64,000 bases of DNA, taken from NCBI GenBank assembly GCA_964484185.1, contig CAZAEQ010000003.1, positions 115,823 through 179,822 of the forward strand, read 5' to 3'. This stretch comes from F1-120-MAGs238 sp964484185. Lineage in GTDB: Bacteria; Planctomycetota; Phycisphaerae; Phycisphaerales; UBA1924. Under the pieces are notes generated by a model. That model saw nothing but the letters and a program-made list of their open reading frames with translations, had not been told where the DNA came from and made no database searches. Shown in pieces: positions 17,337 to 25,068 of this stretch; the stretch's first letter is position 1; every line of letters begins with the position of its first letter. A program made the translations under genes and the position numbers.

Positions 17337-19174
17337 TTGTTCCCCGCCAGCTTCCTCACCGTCATATCAAACGTCCGCACCATGTTCGAGTGAATTCCAT
17401 AGATCAGCGCTGCATACGCCACAGCCGCGACGATCGACCCGACGCCCAGCGATAGTCGTGCTGTAGTCAGGCCCGATGATGTCGAAATGATCGTCTTGGT
17501 CATGCCAACATCAGGACTCAACGATGCATACATAAAGCTCGCGGGCGTCAACGCGCTCAGCACTGGTCCAAGCACCGGAATGTCCGCTCCGGCCTGCCAG
17601 CCGCAGAATCCGAGAATTCCTGCTGCGATTCCCACCACCGCCACCGTCGCGACCACGCTCGCCAAGGTCCCCTTGCTCTTGAGCGAGAATTGAAGACCAA
17701 CCATGACACAGAATGCCACAAATGGAATCACGGCAAACGGCGCGACCAGCCCAGTCTCCGGGAAAATCACCGGCATTGTGACCGTCGTCGTGAGCACTGT
17801 CGCAGTGACAGTCACGCCCCCTGTTCGTTCGAGTCCACCCAGCAACACATAAATCGAAGCAAGCAGAAGCGTTCCCAGCGGCACAGCGAGCATCGGCAAT
17901 AGATACGCAATCAATCCTCGAAGCTTGCCCGTCAGATATTGCGAGGGTGTAATCGGTGTTGTCAGCAGCAGGTCCAGCGTGCCATCCTCGCGCTCACGCG
18001 AAACCGCTGTCGCCGCGGTATTAATCGCCACCAGCACAATTACCGCAAGTTCGCCCATCGTCGTCGTCATCAACGCCAGCTTGAACTGAGGATGAGTAAA
18101 CGACCCTATGTGATACATGACAACGAGTGCGATTCCAAGTATCGCGCCCGCCGCAATAAAGCTCCAGCGAGCGATGATTCTCCAGAGTGTCCCATTGCGA
18201 GCTGCTGCCTCGCGCCACGCAATCGGATTCATCCACACCGAACGCGGTGCGCGATGTTCAAGGTTCACTGCGCCAAGACCAACTATTTTGCGATACCACG
18301 GAATCCCGCTCGAATCTGATCCGGCGTTCAAGAGTCCGCCCAGCCGCACTGTCAATGTCGACGCCAGCAGGAGGGCCACGCTGCTCACACACGAGATCAA
18401 GCAGAATGTAAGGACGGGTGTCTCCAGGAACCATGCTCGAATTCCCGTCTGGCTTCCAATCGCCGCTCGCGGATACGAACTTGGATTGAGTAGCGAGTGC
18501 AGGCACAGGAACGGATTGGTTGCCGTGAACATGGTCACGCCTTTGCCGCCAACCCACATGTCCCCGGCCCAGGTGATCGCCAGATACGACACAACGGCGA
18601 TGTAAAACGCAAACACCGCGCGCTTCCCCACCAGTCGCGACACACTCAGTGCAATCGCGATCGTCCCCACAAAAAGCGCAGCCGATGCCGCGATCGCATA
18701 GCTTGCGAAAATCGATTTTCCCGGTACCCCGCCGAAGTACTGCGTCACCGCAAACAGCGGCAAGCTCGCAAACAAAAGACCCAGAATAAAAAGTAATCTC
18801 CCAAACAAATTGCCGAGCACAATTTCCACCGCAGTCAGCGGCGTTGTCAGCAAAATGTCCCAGTTGCCCGGACTCGCCTCTTGCGCAATCGCGCCCGCCA
18901 TAAACACTGGCGCCAAAATGCAGATCAAACCAACCTGCAAGTACGCTGTCCATTGAAACGCCTGTGATCCTGCCGCCGCGAGTTTGCGATAATCAAGATC
19001 GCCGCTTGTAAGCGTGCCTGCAAGCAATGACCAAAGCAACACCACGATCAAAACCGCCAGATACGCGGCACGGATGTAAAAATGCTTCGTTCGACGCGAC
19101 CCGTTCTGCACAAGCCTCGCCGCAATCGGGTTTGTCGGACCTAAACGAAGAAACCAACGGACTATCAGGGGCAT
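17333..19174 (-). CDS. ABC-2 type transporter permease with duplicated halves
   Basis: 613 residues with about 12 predicted membrane segments in two similar halves. Each half carries the ABC-2 signature loop: NWDILLTTPLTAVEIVLG near residue 105 and DGTLDLLLTTPITPSQYLTG near 415. A soluble linker sits between them. ABC-2 permeases export lipids, polysaccharides, drugs or proteins and need a separate ATPase. None is adjacent here, so the ATPase must be encoded elsewhere. It is translationally coupled to the downstream membrane protein. No signal peptide is apparent. Confidence 0.8.
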   Translation of the reverse strand: MPLIVRWFLRLGPTNPIAARLVQNGSRRTKHFYIRAAYLAVLIVVLLWSLLAGTLTSGDLDYRKLAAAGSQAFQWTAYLQVGLICILAPVFMAGAIAQEASPGNWDILLTTPLTAVEIVLGNLFGRLLFILGLLFASLPLFAVTQYFGGVPGKSIFASYAIAASAALFVGTIAIALSVSRLVGKRAVFAFYIAVVSYLAITWAGDMWVGGKGVTMFTATNPFLCLHSLLNPSSYPRAAIGSQTGIRAWFLETPVLTFCLISCVSSVALLLASTLTVRLGGLLNAGSDSSGIPWYRKIVGLGAVNLEHRAPRSVWMNPIAWREAAARNGTLWRIIARWSFIAAGAILGIALVVMYHIGSFTHPQFKLALMTTTMGELAVIVLVAINTAATAVSREREDGTLDLLLTTPITPSQYLTGKLRGLIAYLLPMLAVPLGTLLLASIYVLLGGLERTGGVTVTATVLTTTVTMPVIFPETGLVAPFAVIPFVAFCVMVGLQFSLKSKGTLASVVATVAVVGIAAGILGFCGWQAGADIPVLGPVLSALTPASFMYASLSPDVGMTKTIISTSSGLTTARLSLGVGSIVAAVAYAALIYGIHSNMVRTFDMTVRKLAGNK

Positions 19175-19581
19175 ATCTCATCCTAACCGCTATTCGTTCG
19201 TCACACTTGGGCTCCAAACCTTTCTACCTCCCAGAATTTTTTTGGTTCAAATCAGTTATGGGGCTTTTGAGAATTTGCAAAAATGCCCATAAAGCATGCG
19301 ATCACAGATGTTGCCGTGTTGTATTATCGGACTAATTGCTTATGAATCAAAAAACCAGTGGAAATATTGGTTGCACTTTCAAAAACACTTCGGATTCTTT
19401 CACAATTCCCTTGCAATTCCAACCCTGTTCGAGGTATCATCTGACAGCGGAGGTGCCTCGGGAGACGGTGCCGCCGTGGTGTTCCAGTTGGTTCAGAGGG
19501 ATGTTCCGCCCTCTGCACCGGCAATATGTTCGGTTTATGTGCCCACCATGAAATCATGCGTGTGGACGGAGGAGAGAAGAG
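19175..19581. other. Regulatory spacer before the PEP-CTERM array
   Basis: This 407-base region lies between the divergent ABC-2 permease and the first PEP-CTERM gene. It has no supportable gene. A weak promoter-like pair (TTGAGA at 19267, TAAAGC at 19290, 17-base spacing) is visible, and a strong ribosome binding site GGAGGAGAG lies at 19568-19576. Confidence 0.45.
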
Positions 19582-20379
19582 ATGAAGATTCAATCAGTCC
19601 TTTTGGGTGCAGTCGCTGGCCTCGCGCTCAGCTCAGCTGCTTTCGGTCAAGTCGGCTCCGGTGGGAGCATTTCCAATAACGCTTCAAGCTTCACCATTGG
19701 AGACATCGACACTACTTCCGGCGGCAACGGCCCCCTCGCTGATTTCCGCGTCGGTGGCGCTGGCAACCCAGATCACCTGTTCCAGCAGTACTGGTGGTAC
19801 CGCGTCCAGGGCGATAGCCAGGAAACAGAATTCGTCAACGCAAGCTCATGGTCATACAGCGGCAACACCGCAACTTTGACCTTCTCAACCCCGCAGTTCG
19901 ATGCTGTCATGCAGTTCGTCGTTCTCGGTGTTCGCAACGGCCTCGGCGTGCTCACTTCGACCCTGACTGTGTTCAACACCTCGGCTGACCCCCTCACGCT
20001 CAACCTGTACAACTACGCCGATCTCGATATGAACAATTCGGCCGGCAATGACTCCGCTGACCTCAACGGCGTGAACATCATCCGCGTCACCGACGGTGGC
20101 AACACCGGCTGGCGTGCAAACTACGAAGGCACCGATGCCTTCCAGGTCGCTTCGTTTGCTGCTCTCCGCGGCATGCTGACCGACCCCAACGCTGACGACC
20201 TCAACAACACCGGCCTCCCCTTCGGCCCTGGCGACTGGACCGGTGCGTTCCAGTGGCAGTTCAACATCAGCTCTGGCTCCGCAGCCACCGCTTCGGCAAC
20301 CATCACCATTCTCCCAACCCCGGGCGCGCTCGCTCTCATGGGTCTGGGTGGTTTGGTCGCAACACGCCGCCGCCGCTGA
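19582..20379 (+). CDS. PEP-CTERM-like surface protein, paralogue 1
   Basis: 265 residues with a signal peptide (MKIQSVLLGAVAGLALSSAAFG) and a mature beta-rich domain. A block shared with its two neighbours reads VGGAGNPDHLFQ followed by YWWYR. The C-terminus is a sorting signal: PTPGALALMGLGGLVA then RRRR, a PEP-CTERM variant with PTPG in place of PEP. Such proteins are expected to be processed by an exosortase; none is encoded in this window. It also holds a Thr-rich beta strand region (LTSTLTVFNTSADPLTLNLY). The function of the mature domain is unknown. A clear rho-independent terminator follows. Confidence 0.85.
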   Translation: MKIQSVLLGAVAGLALSSAAFGQVGSGGSISNNASSFTIGDIDTTSGGNGPLADFRVGGAGNPDHLFQQYWWYRVQGDSQETEFVNASSWSYSGNTATLTFSTPQFDAVMQFVVLGVRNGLGVLTSTLTVFNTSADPLTLNLYNYADLDMNNSAGNDSADLNGVNIIRVTDGGNTGWRANYEGTDAFQVASFAALRGMLTDPNADDLNNTGLPFGPGDWTGAFQWQFNISSGSAATASATITILPTPGALALMGLGGLVATRRRR

Positions 20380-20420
20380 TTCTTATTAAGTCCTAACAGA
20401 CTGAATAACTCGATCTCTTC

Positions 20421-20457
20421 AAGCCGCATGACGTCAAAGTCATGCGGCTTTGTTTTT
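20421..20457 (+). terminator. Rho-independent terminator after PEP-CTERM gene 1
   Basis: Twelve-base perfect stem AAGCCGCATGAC (20421-20432) and GTCATGCGGCTT (20439-20450) with a six-base loop, followed by TGTTTTT. It separates the first paralogue from the second, so the three genes need not be one transcript. Confidence 0.9.
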
Positions 20458-20721
20458 GCCCAGCCACGTCCAATAACTCAAAGTTCGCAGAGGGGTCGCG
20501 GAAAAGTGCTTGATCTGTAACGACTGGCGCGGATTTTCTGGCATTTCTCAACCCATGATGCACATTTAACCTCGGTGGTGTCTTGCCTCTCCGTTCATCG
20601 GTTAGGTAAGCGTTTGGAGTCGTTCGCTTGGCCGCGACGATTCCGCTGGTGGTTCCTCTGCCAAACGGCAGAGTGCCTCAGACTTGTGTTTGTCTGTTGC
20701 TCTTTTCCGGAGGATTTTGAG
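20458..20721. other. Spacer between PEP-CTERM genes 1 and 2
   Basis: This non-coding stretch after the terminator should hold the promoter of the second paralogue. An open frame running back to 20575 is not preferred because it lacks a signal peptide, while GGAGG at 20709-20713 sits nine bases before the ATG at 20722. Confidence 0.5.
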
Positions 20722-21516
20722 ATGAAGTTGTTCGCACTTATTGCTGGTGGTATTGTCGCTTCGTCAGCACTTGCCCAGGTTGGATCTGGTGGCGTTGCTA
20801 CTAATAACAATGCCACATTCACTTTGACTGACAACCTTGGCGATGCAACTGGCAGCGGCCCGTTGTCAAGCTTCTCGGTTGGTGGCCCAGGTAATCCGGA
20901 CCATCTCTTCCAGTCTTGGTGGTGGTACCGTGGAAGCAACGACTCACGCGAATCACAGTTCAATAGCGCTACCTCCTGGGATTGGTCAAATCCTGGTTCG
21001 GCTCGCCTGAACTTCTCAACCGCCGAATTCGACGCGGTCATGGTCTTCACCGTCAACGGCTTCGCTGATGGGTTCGGTGAATTGACTCAGACTCTCACAG
21101 TCTTTAACACAACTGATCACGCAATCGCAGTGAATCTCTTCAACTATCAGGACGTCGACCTCGCGGGTTCATTCTCTAATGACTCGGCCGTCCTGAACTC
21201 GGGCAACGTCATTCGCGTCACAGACGCTGCCTCTGGTTGGATCGCCAACTACGAAGGAACCAACGCGTTCGCGGCCAGCGGATTCTCTGGCATTCGCGAC
21301 ATCCTCGCGAACGGCTCTGCTGACAACTTCGGCAATACTGGCCTCCCCTTTGGCCCTGGCGATTTCACCGGTGGCTTCCAGTGGTCCTTCGACCTAAACC
21401 AGGGCGGTGCGGCCACAGCGTCCGCAACGTTGACTGTTACCAACGTCCCAACCCCCGGCGCACTGGCCCTTGCCTCGCTCGGTGGTTTGCTCGCGATGCG
21501 CCGTCGCACTCGCTGA
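20722..21516 (+). CDS. PEP-CTERM-like surface protein, paralogue 2
   Basis: 264 residues from the ATG at 20722, chosen because GGAGG precedes it and it gives a clean signal peptide (MKLFALIAGGIVASSALA). The mature domain repeats the family block VGGPGNPDHLF ... WWWYR and ends with VPTPGALALASLGGLLAM and an RRRTR tail, the PEP-CTERM-like sorting signal. Identity to paralogues 1 and 3 is obvious along the whole length, including TQTLTVFNTTDHAIAVNLF and the NTGLPFGPGDFTGGFQWSF segment. Its function is unknown; a surface or extracellular-matrix role is inferred from the sorting tail only. Confidence 0.85.
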   Translation: MKLFALIAGGIVASSALAQVGSGGVATNNNATFTLTDNLGDATGSGPLSSFSVGGPGNPDHLFQSWWWYRGSNDSRESQFNSATSWDWSNPGSARLNFSTAEFDAVMVFTVNGFADGFGELTQTLTVFNTTDHAIAVNLFNYQDVDLAGSFSNDSAVLNSGNVIRVTDAASGWIANYEGTNAFAASGFSGIRDILANGSADNFGNTGLPFGPGDFTGGFQWSFDLNQGGAATASATLTVTNVPTPGALALASLGGLLAMRRRTR

Positions 21517-21531
21517 TTTGAACTTTCCCGC

Positions 21532-21555
21532 GTGCCCGGAGGAAACTTCGGGCAC
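21532..21555 (+). terminator. Possible weak terminator after PEP-CTERM gene 2
   Basis: Seven-base stem GTGCCCG (21532-21538) and CGGGCAC (21549-21555) with a ten-base loop. It starts 15 bases after the stop codon. No T tract follows, so termination would be inefficient or the hairpin protects the mRNA end. Confidence 0.4.
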
Positions 21556-21848
21556 TCGCTTGACCTTGAAGAGCGCGAGAAAATCTGGATTTTCTGGAAT
21601 ACTCGTGTTTTTTAAGTGTTCTGCATCAGGAACAGTGGCATTTTCCTGTTCCTGCGGCATGTTTGTAATAGAGCGCTGTGGCATTCAAGTTGCCGCGGCT
21701 GCCCCAGTGGCGCCGCGCGTCTGCGAAGTGGTCACTCGCGCTTTTTCAAGACCTGATTGAGTGGTGCTCAGTCGGTCTCACGTTCTCGCCAGCAGCCATG
21801 CGCGAGAGGCCGGTGTTGAACAGTGTTTTACGCACGGGAGTGGATGAG
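21556..21848. other. Spacer between PEP-CTERM genes 2 and 3
   Basis: Non-coding region that contains the candidate sigma-54 promoter at 21679-21694. An open frame continues upstream from the third paralogue to 21678, but it encodes no signal peptide and overlaps that promoter. Confidence 0.45.
21679..21694 (+). promoter_or_regulatory. Candidate sigma-54 (-24/-12) promoter of PEP-CTERM gene 3
   Basis: TGGCAT-N5-TTGCC, with GG and GC exactly ten bases apart as in sigma-54 promoters (consensus TGGCAC-N5-TTGC). It lies about 155 bases upstream of the ATG at 21849. rpoN is encoded in this window. The upstream regions of paralogues 1 and 2 do not show an equally good match. Confidence 0.35.
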
Positions 21849-22649
21849 ATGAATCGCAATATTTTGAACATCGGCGTTGTTGCAGGCCTGGCAATTGCCT
21901 CCGTCAGCTTTGGACAAGCTGGCACTGGTGGCTCGATCACAAGTGGCAATGTGAACTTCACGATCGCTGACTACATGGGAAATGGAACCGGCGGTGGTCC
22001 CAGCTCTAACCTTTCAGTCGGTGGCCTCGGGAATCCTGATCATGTTCAGTCGGCCTGGTGGTGGTTCCGCCTCGCAGGTGACAATCGCGAAACCGCCTTC
22101 AGCAACGCAACTTCAGCGAACTACTCTGGCGCTCAAGGTCGTGTGAATTACAGCTACGCCTCGTTTGATGCAGCCATGATCTGGCGCGTCACGGGCTTTG
22201 GCGATGGCCGCGGCCTCCTGACCCAGACAATGACAATTCGCAACACTTCAAGTGAAGCCATTGTCATTCAGCTCTTCAACTACAACGATCTCGCAGTTGG
22301 CGGCAGCGATGGCAACGACACAGCCACGCAAATCGCCAGCAACACCATCCGTGTTGACGATGCGGGTAACTCGGGCTGGAAAGTCGCATACGAAGGCACA
22401 GATGTCTTCGATGTCACTGGCGGCTCGGTCAATGTCCTGAACCTCCTTACAGATGACACTGCTGATGTCCTTGGCAACCGTGGCCTGCCGGTCGGTGGCG
22501 GCTCGTTCAAGGCAGCCTATCAGTGGTCCATCACTTTGAACCCCAACGAGGCAGCCACCGCCTCCTCGACCCTGACCATCACCCCAACTCCAGGTACCTT
22601 GGCCCTCCTCGGCCTGAGCGGTTTGGCCGTTGCTCGTCGTCGTCGCTGA
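21849..22649 (+). CDS. PEP-CTERM-like surface protein, paralogue 3
   Basis: 266 residues from the ATG at 21849 (MNRNILNIGVVAGLAIASVS is the signal peptide). It is the most divergent of the three, with VGGLGNPDHVQ ... WWWFR, TQTMTIRNTSSEAIVIQLF and the sorting tail PTPGTLALLGLSGLAVA plus RRRR. The mature part is about 220 residues of predicted beta structure. Surface location follows from the PEP-CTERM-like tail; function is unknown. A strong terminator follows the stop codon, closing the array. Confidence 0.85.
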   Translation: MNRNILNIGVVAGLAIASVSFGQAGTGGSITSGNVNFTIADYMGNGTGGGPSSNLSVGGLGNPDHVQSAWWWFRLAGDNRETAFSNATSANYSGAQGRVNYSYASFDAAMIWRVTGFGDGRGLLTQTMTIRNTSSEAIVIQLFNYNDLAVGGSDGNDTATQIASNTIRVDDAGNSGWKVAYEGTDVFDVTGGSVNVLNLLTDDTADVLGNRGLPVGGGSFKAAYQWSITLNPNEAATASSTLTITPTPGTLALLGLSGLAVARRRR

Positions 22650-22676
22650 ACCCTTCACGAATCTAGCTTCTCAAAC

Positions 22677-22706
22677 AGCCCGCCTTCTTGGCGGGCTCTT
22701 TTTTTT
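22677..22706 (+). terminator. Rho-independent terminator closing the PEP-CTERM array
   Basis: Eight-base stem AGCCCGCC (22677-22684) and GGCGGGCT (22690-22697), five-base loop, then C and eight T residues (22699-22706). Confidence 0.92.
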
Positions 22707-22753
22707 GAGCCCGTAGTGCCTTACCTATTAGGACCCTAATACACTTCCTGCAC

Positions 22754-23272
22754 ATGAAGATCACCCTCATAACCACTGGCGGCACTATTGAGAAAACCTA
22801 CGAAGAACGCAGCGGAAAGCTGGAAAACCGACGCACAATCGTGCATCGAATGCTCCATCGCCTGCGGCTCGAAGATGTAGAAATCGCTCTCCACGAACTT
22901 ATGAGCAAAGACTCGCTCGACATGACTGACCAGGACCGTGCTCGAATCGTCGATGCGGTTCGGACCGCCGGCGGCAGCCGCGAAATGCCCGGAACCTGCA
23001 ATGGAATCGTCATTTTGCACGGGACCGACACCCTCACAACCACGGGTGACTTGCTTCAAAGTCAGATCGCTGATCCATGTGTACCCATTATCTTGACAAG
23101 CGCGATGCGGCCGTACGAAATGGTGCGATCGGATGCGATCCAGAACCTGACGGAAGCTCTCTTCGCAGCTCGGACCCTGCCGCCAGGGATTTACTGCGTA
23201 GCCCACGGTCGAGCATTGAAGTTCCCGGGAGTCAAAAAGGACCGGGAACGGAATACTTTTGTTCCGGTCTGA
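22754..23272 (+). CDS. Short asparaginase-like protein (N-terminal domain only)
   Basis: 172 residues corresponding only to the N-terminal catalytic domain of type I/II L-asparaginases (normally about 330). The nucleophile motif TTGGTIE is at residues 7-13, the HGTDT motif with the second Thr lies near residue 95, and TSAMRP is near 119. The C-terminal PGIYCVAHGRALKFPGVKK matches the end of known single-domain asparaginase-like proteins, so it is probably a complete gene and not a truncation. It is expected in the cytoplasm. Amide hydrolysis is plausible, but the substrate is unproven without the C-terminal domain that completes the canonical active site. Confidence 0.8.
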   Translation: MKITLITTGGTIEKTYEERSGKLENRRTIVHRMLHRLRLEDVEIALHELMSKDSLDMTDQDRARIVDAVRTAGGSREMPGTCNGIVILHGTDTLTTTGDLLQSQIADPCVPIILTSAMRPYEMVRSDAIQNLTEALFAARTLPPGIYCVAHGRALKFPGVKKDRERNTFVPV

Positions 23273-23334
23273 GTTTGCTGCAACCAGCGATCTGATACCT
23301 CCCAATAACCGATATAGGAAAGAGGACCTTCGCG

Positions 23335-23362
23335 CCAAATCGGATGTTCTGCGCCGATTTGG
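23335..23362. repeat. Inverted repeat before the DUF1800 gene
   Basis: CCAAATCGG (23335-23343) and CCGATTTGG (23354-23362) are exact inverse complements around ten bases. It may be a terminator without T tract for the asparaginase-like gene or an operator for the downstream DUF1800-DUF1501 pair. Confidence 0.4.
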
Positions 23363-23453
23363 GGCAATCACCGATTGACGGATTCGTTATGCTATGAACA
23401 TGATCAGAACGACCGTCGTTGTGACGGTGTCCTGATTGAAAGGTGGATACCTG

Positions 23454-25043
23454 ATGCACTTCTCAAACGACCCAGAGTCGGCGAAACCCGCTGTACAGGC
23501 AAACGCTGAAAAGGCAGAAGTGCTGAAGGTCAACCGCACGCTTTCCCCTTTACCTCCCAAACGGTTTGGCTATGCCGAAGCGCGGCATTTACTCTGGCGT
23601 GCTGGCTTCGGCGGCAGTGACGATCAGATTGAGACACTGGTGAAGTGGGGGCTTGAGAAGTCTGTTGATCACCTGGTAAATACCGAGAAGATCGAATACC
23701 AGCCAGTCGCTCTTGACGCATTCGATAAAGAGATCATGCGACCCGCAACCGCCGAAGAGCGAAATCTATATCGCGCGGCGGCCAAAAGTCAGGATGAAAA
23801 TTCGCTCGCCCAGTTCCGCATCAAACGCCAGATGCAGGAACAGGACGACCGCAAACAAGTCCGTGAAATGCAGAAGTGGTGGCTCACGCGGATGATCGAG
23901 TCGCCCAAGCCGCTGGAAGAAAAACTGACACTCTTTTGGCACGGTCACTTCGCCACCAACTATCGAACGATTCAGAACAGCTACCACATGTTCATGCAGA
24001 ACCAGTTCTTCCGCGAACATGCGGTGGGTAACTACGGCGACATGCTGTTTGGTATCATCCGCGATCCGGCCATGATCGCGTATCTCAATAACAACGAATC
24101 AAGAAAAGGCCGTCCCAACGAAAATCTTGCTCGCGAGATCATGGAACTCTTTGCCCTGGGCCTGGGCAACTATTCAGAAGACGATATCAAGGAAGGCGCG
24201 CGAGCTCTCACTGGTTACACCTTTGACGATGACGAGTTCGTCTTCAAGAAAAACGATCACGACACAGGTGCCAAGACCATTCTTGGTTCGACAGGGAAAT
24301 TCGACGGCGACGAGTTCGTCAAACTCATTCTTGGCAATCGCGCCTGCAGCCAGTACATCTGCCGCAAGCTCTATACCTTCTTCGTAGCCGATCTGCCGCC
24401 CGATGAACGCGTTCGCTTCGACGACCTGGACATTGTGCCGCGCATGATCATTCGCGAACTCGCTAATTCGTTTGTGTCTTCGCGTTACGAATTGAAGCCT
24501 GTCCTGAAGAAGCTCTTCATGAGCGAGCACTTCTATTCCACAGCGTTCATGAATGAGCAGATCAAGAGCCCGGTCACGCTTCTGGTTGGCGCGGTTCGCA
24601 GTCTCAACGTTCCAGTTCGGGATCTCTCGATTCTTGCAGATGCTCTTGACCTCATGGGTCAGGAAATTTTCTTTCCGCCGAGTGTCAAAGGCTGGGCAGG
24701 CGGACGCACGTGGATCAACACCAGCACCATCTTTGTCCGTCAGAACATCATGGCGTTTCTCATCAGTGGCAAAAAGCCGCAAGGCTATGACGCCACGGCC
24801 GATACCGTGCAATACGACCCCTCAGCGCTCCTAAAGGAACTGGCCGCACAGAACCCGGCAGCGCTGAAAGACCCGGCAGCAGTCGCTGCTCACCTGCTCA
24901 AGCTCACGACCGGACGGGCCGAGCCGACCGCTGTAGCAGCGATTGCAAAACACAGTTCAACACCTGGCGAAGAAGTCAACAACGCTGCTTTGATCAACAT
25001 GATGCTCCTCATTACCGCCATGCCAGAATACCAACTTTGCTGA
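23454..25043 (+). CDS. DUF1800 family protein
   Basis: 529 residues from the ATG at 23454, preceded by AAAGGTGG at about 23440; an in-frame TTG lies at 23436. The family hallmarks are visible: FGYAEARHLLWRAGFGGSDD at the start, KLTLFWHGHFATNY near 160, ENLAREIMELFALGLGNYSEDD near 230, the CSQYICRKLYTFFV segment and PPSVKGWAGGRTWINTST near 410. DUF1800 proteins are almost always encoded beside DUF1501 proteins, as here. Many are exported, but no obvious signal peptide is seen on this one. Biochemical role unknown; an envelope function is inferred from the family's association. Confidence 0.9.
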   Translation: MHFSNDPESAKPAVQANAEKAEVLKVNRTLSPLPPKRFGYAEARHLLWRAGFGGSDDQIETLVKWGLEKSVDHLVNTEKIEYQPVALDAFDKEIMRPATAEERNLYRAAAKSQDENSLAQFRIKRQMQEQDDRKQVREMQKWWLTRMIESPKPLEEKLTLFWHGHFATNYRTIQNSYHMFMQNQFFREHAVGNYGDMLFGIIRDPAMIAYLNNNESRKGRPNENLAREIMELFALGLGNYSEDDIKEGARALTGYTFDDDEFVFKKNDHDTGAKTILGSTGKFDGDEFVKLILGNRACSQYICRKLYTFFVADLPPDERVRFDDLDIVPRMIIRELANSFVSSRYELKPVLKKLFMSEHFYSTAFMNEQIKSPVTLLVGAVRSLNVPVRDLSILADALDLMGQEIFFPPSVKGWAGGRTWINTSTIFVRQNIMAFLISGKKPQGYDATADTVQYDPSALLKELAAQNPAALKDPAAVAAHLLKLTTGRAEPTAVAAIAKHSSTPGEEVNNAALINMMLLITAMPEYQLC

Positions 25044-25068
25044 ACACGTAACACGCGAGAATTTCTCT

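Noticed and set aside
19480..19500. TGGTGTTCCAGTTGG upstream of PEP-CTERM gene 1 as a sigma-54 promoter
   Set aside because: GG replaces the required GC at -12, so it was not counted as a match.
20575..20721. Upstream start of PEP-CTERM gene 2 at 20575
   Set aside because: It would bury the signal peptide 49 residues inside the protein, while GGAGG supports the ATG at 20722.
12161..22649. Subtilase, rpoN and PEP-CTERM genes as one biosynthetic or transport cluster
   Set aside because: Orientation changes, housekeeping genes and terminators lie between them, and no shared pathway enzymes are present.
22754..23272. Treating the short asparaginase as a truncated pseudogene
   Set aside because: The reading frame is intact, both catalytic motifs are present, and single-domain family members of this size exist.
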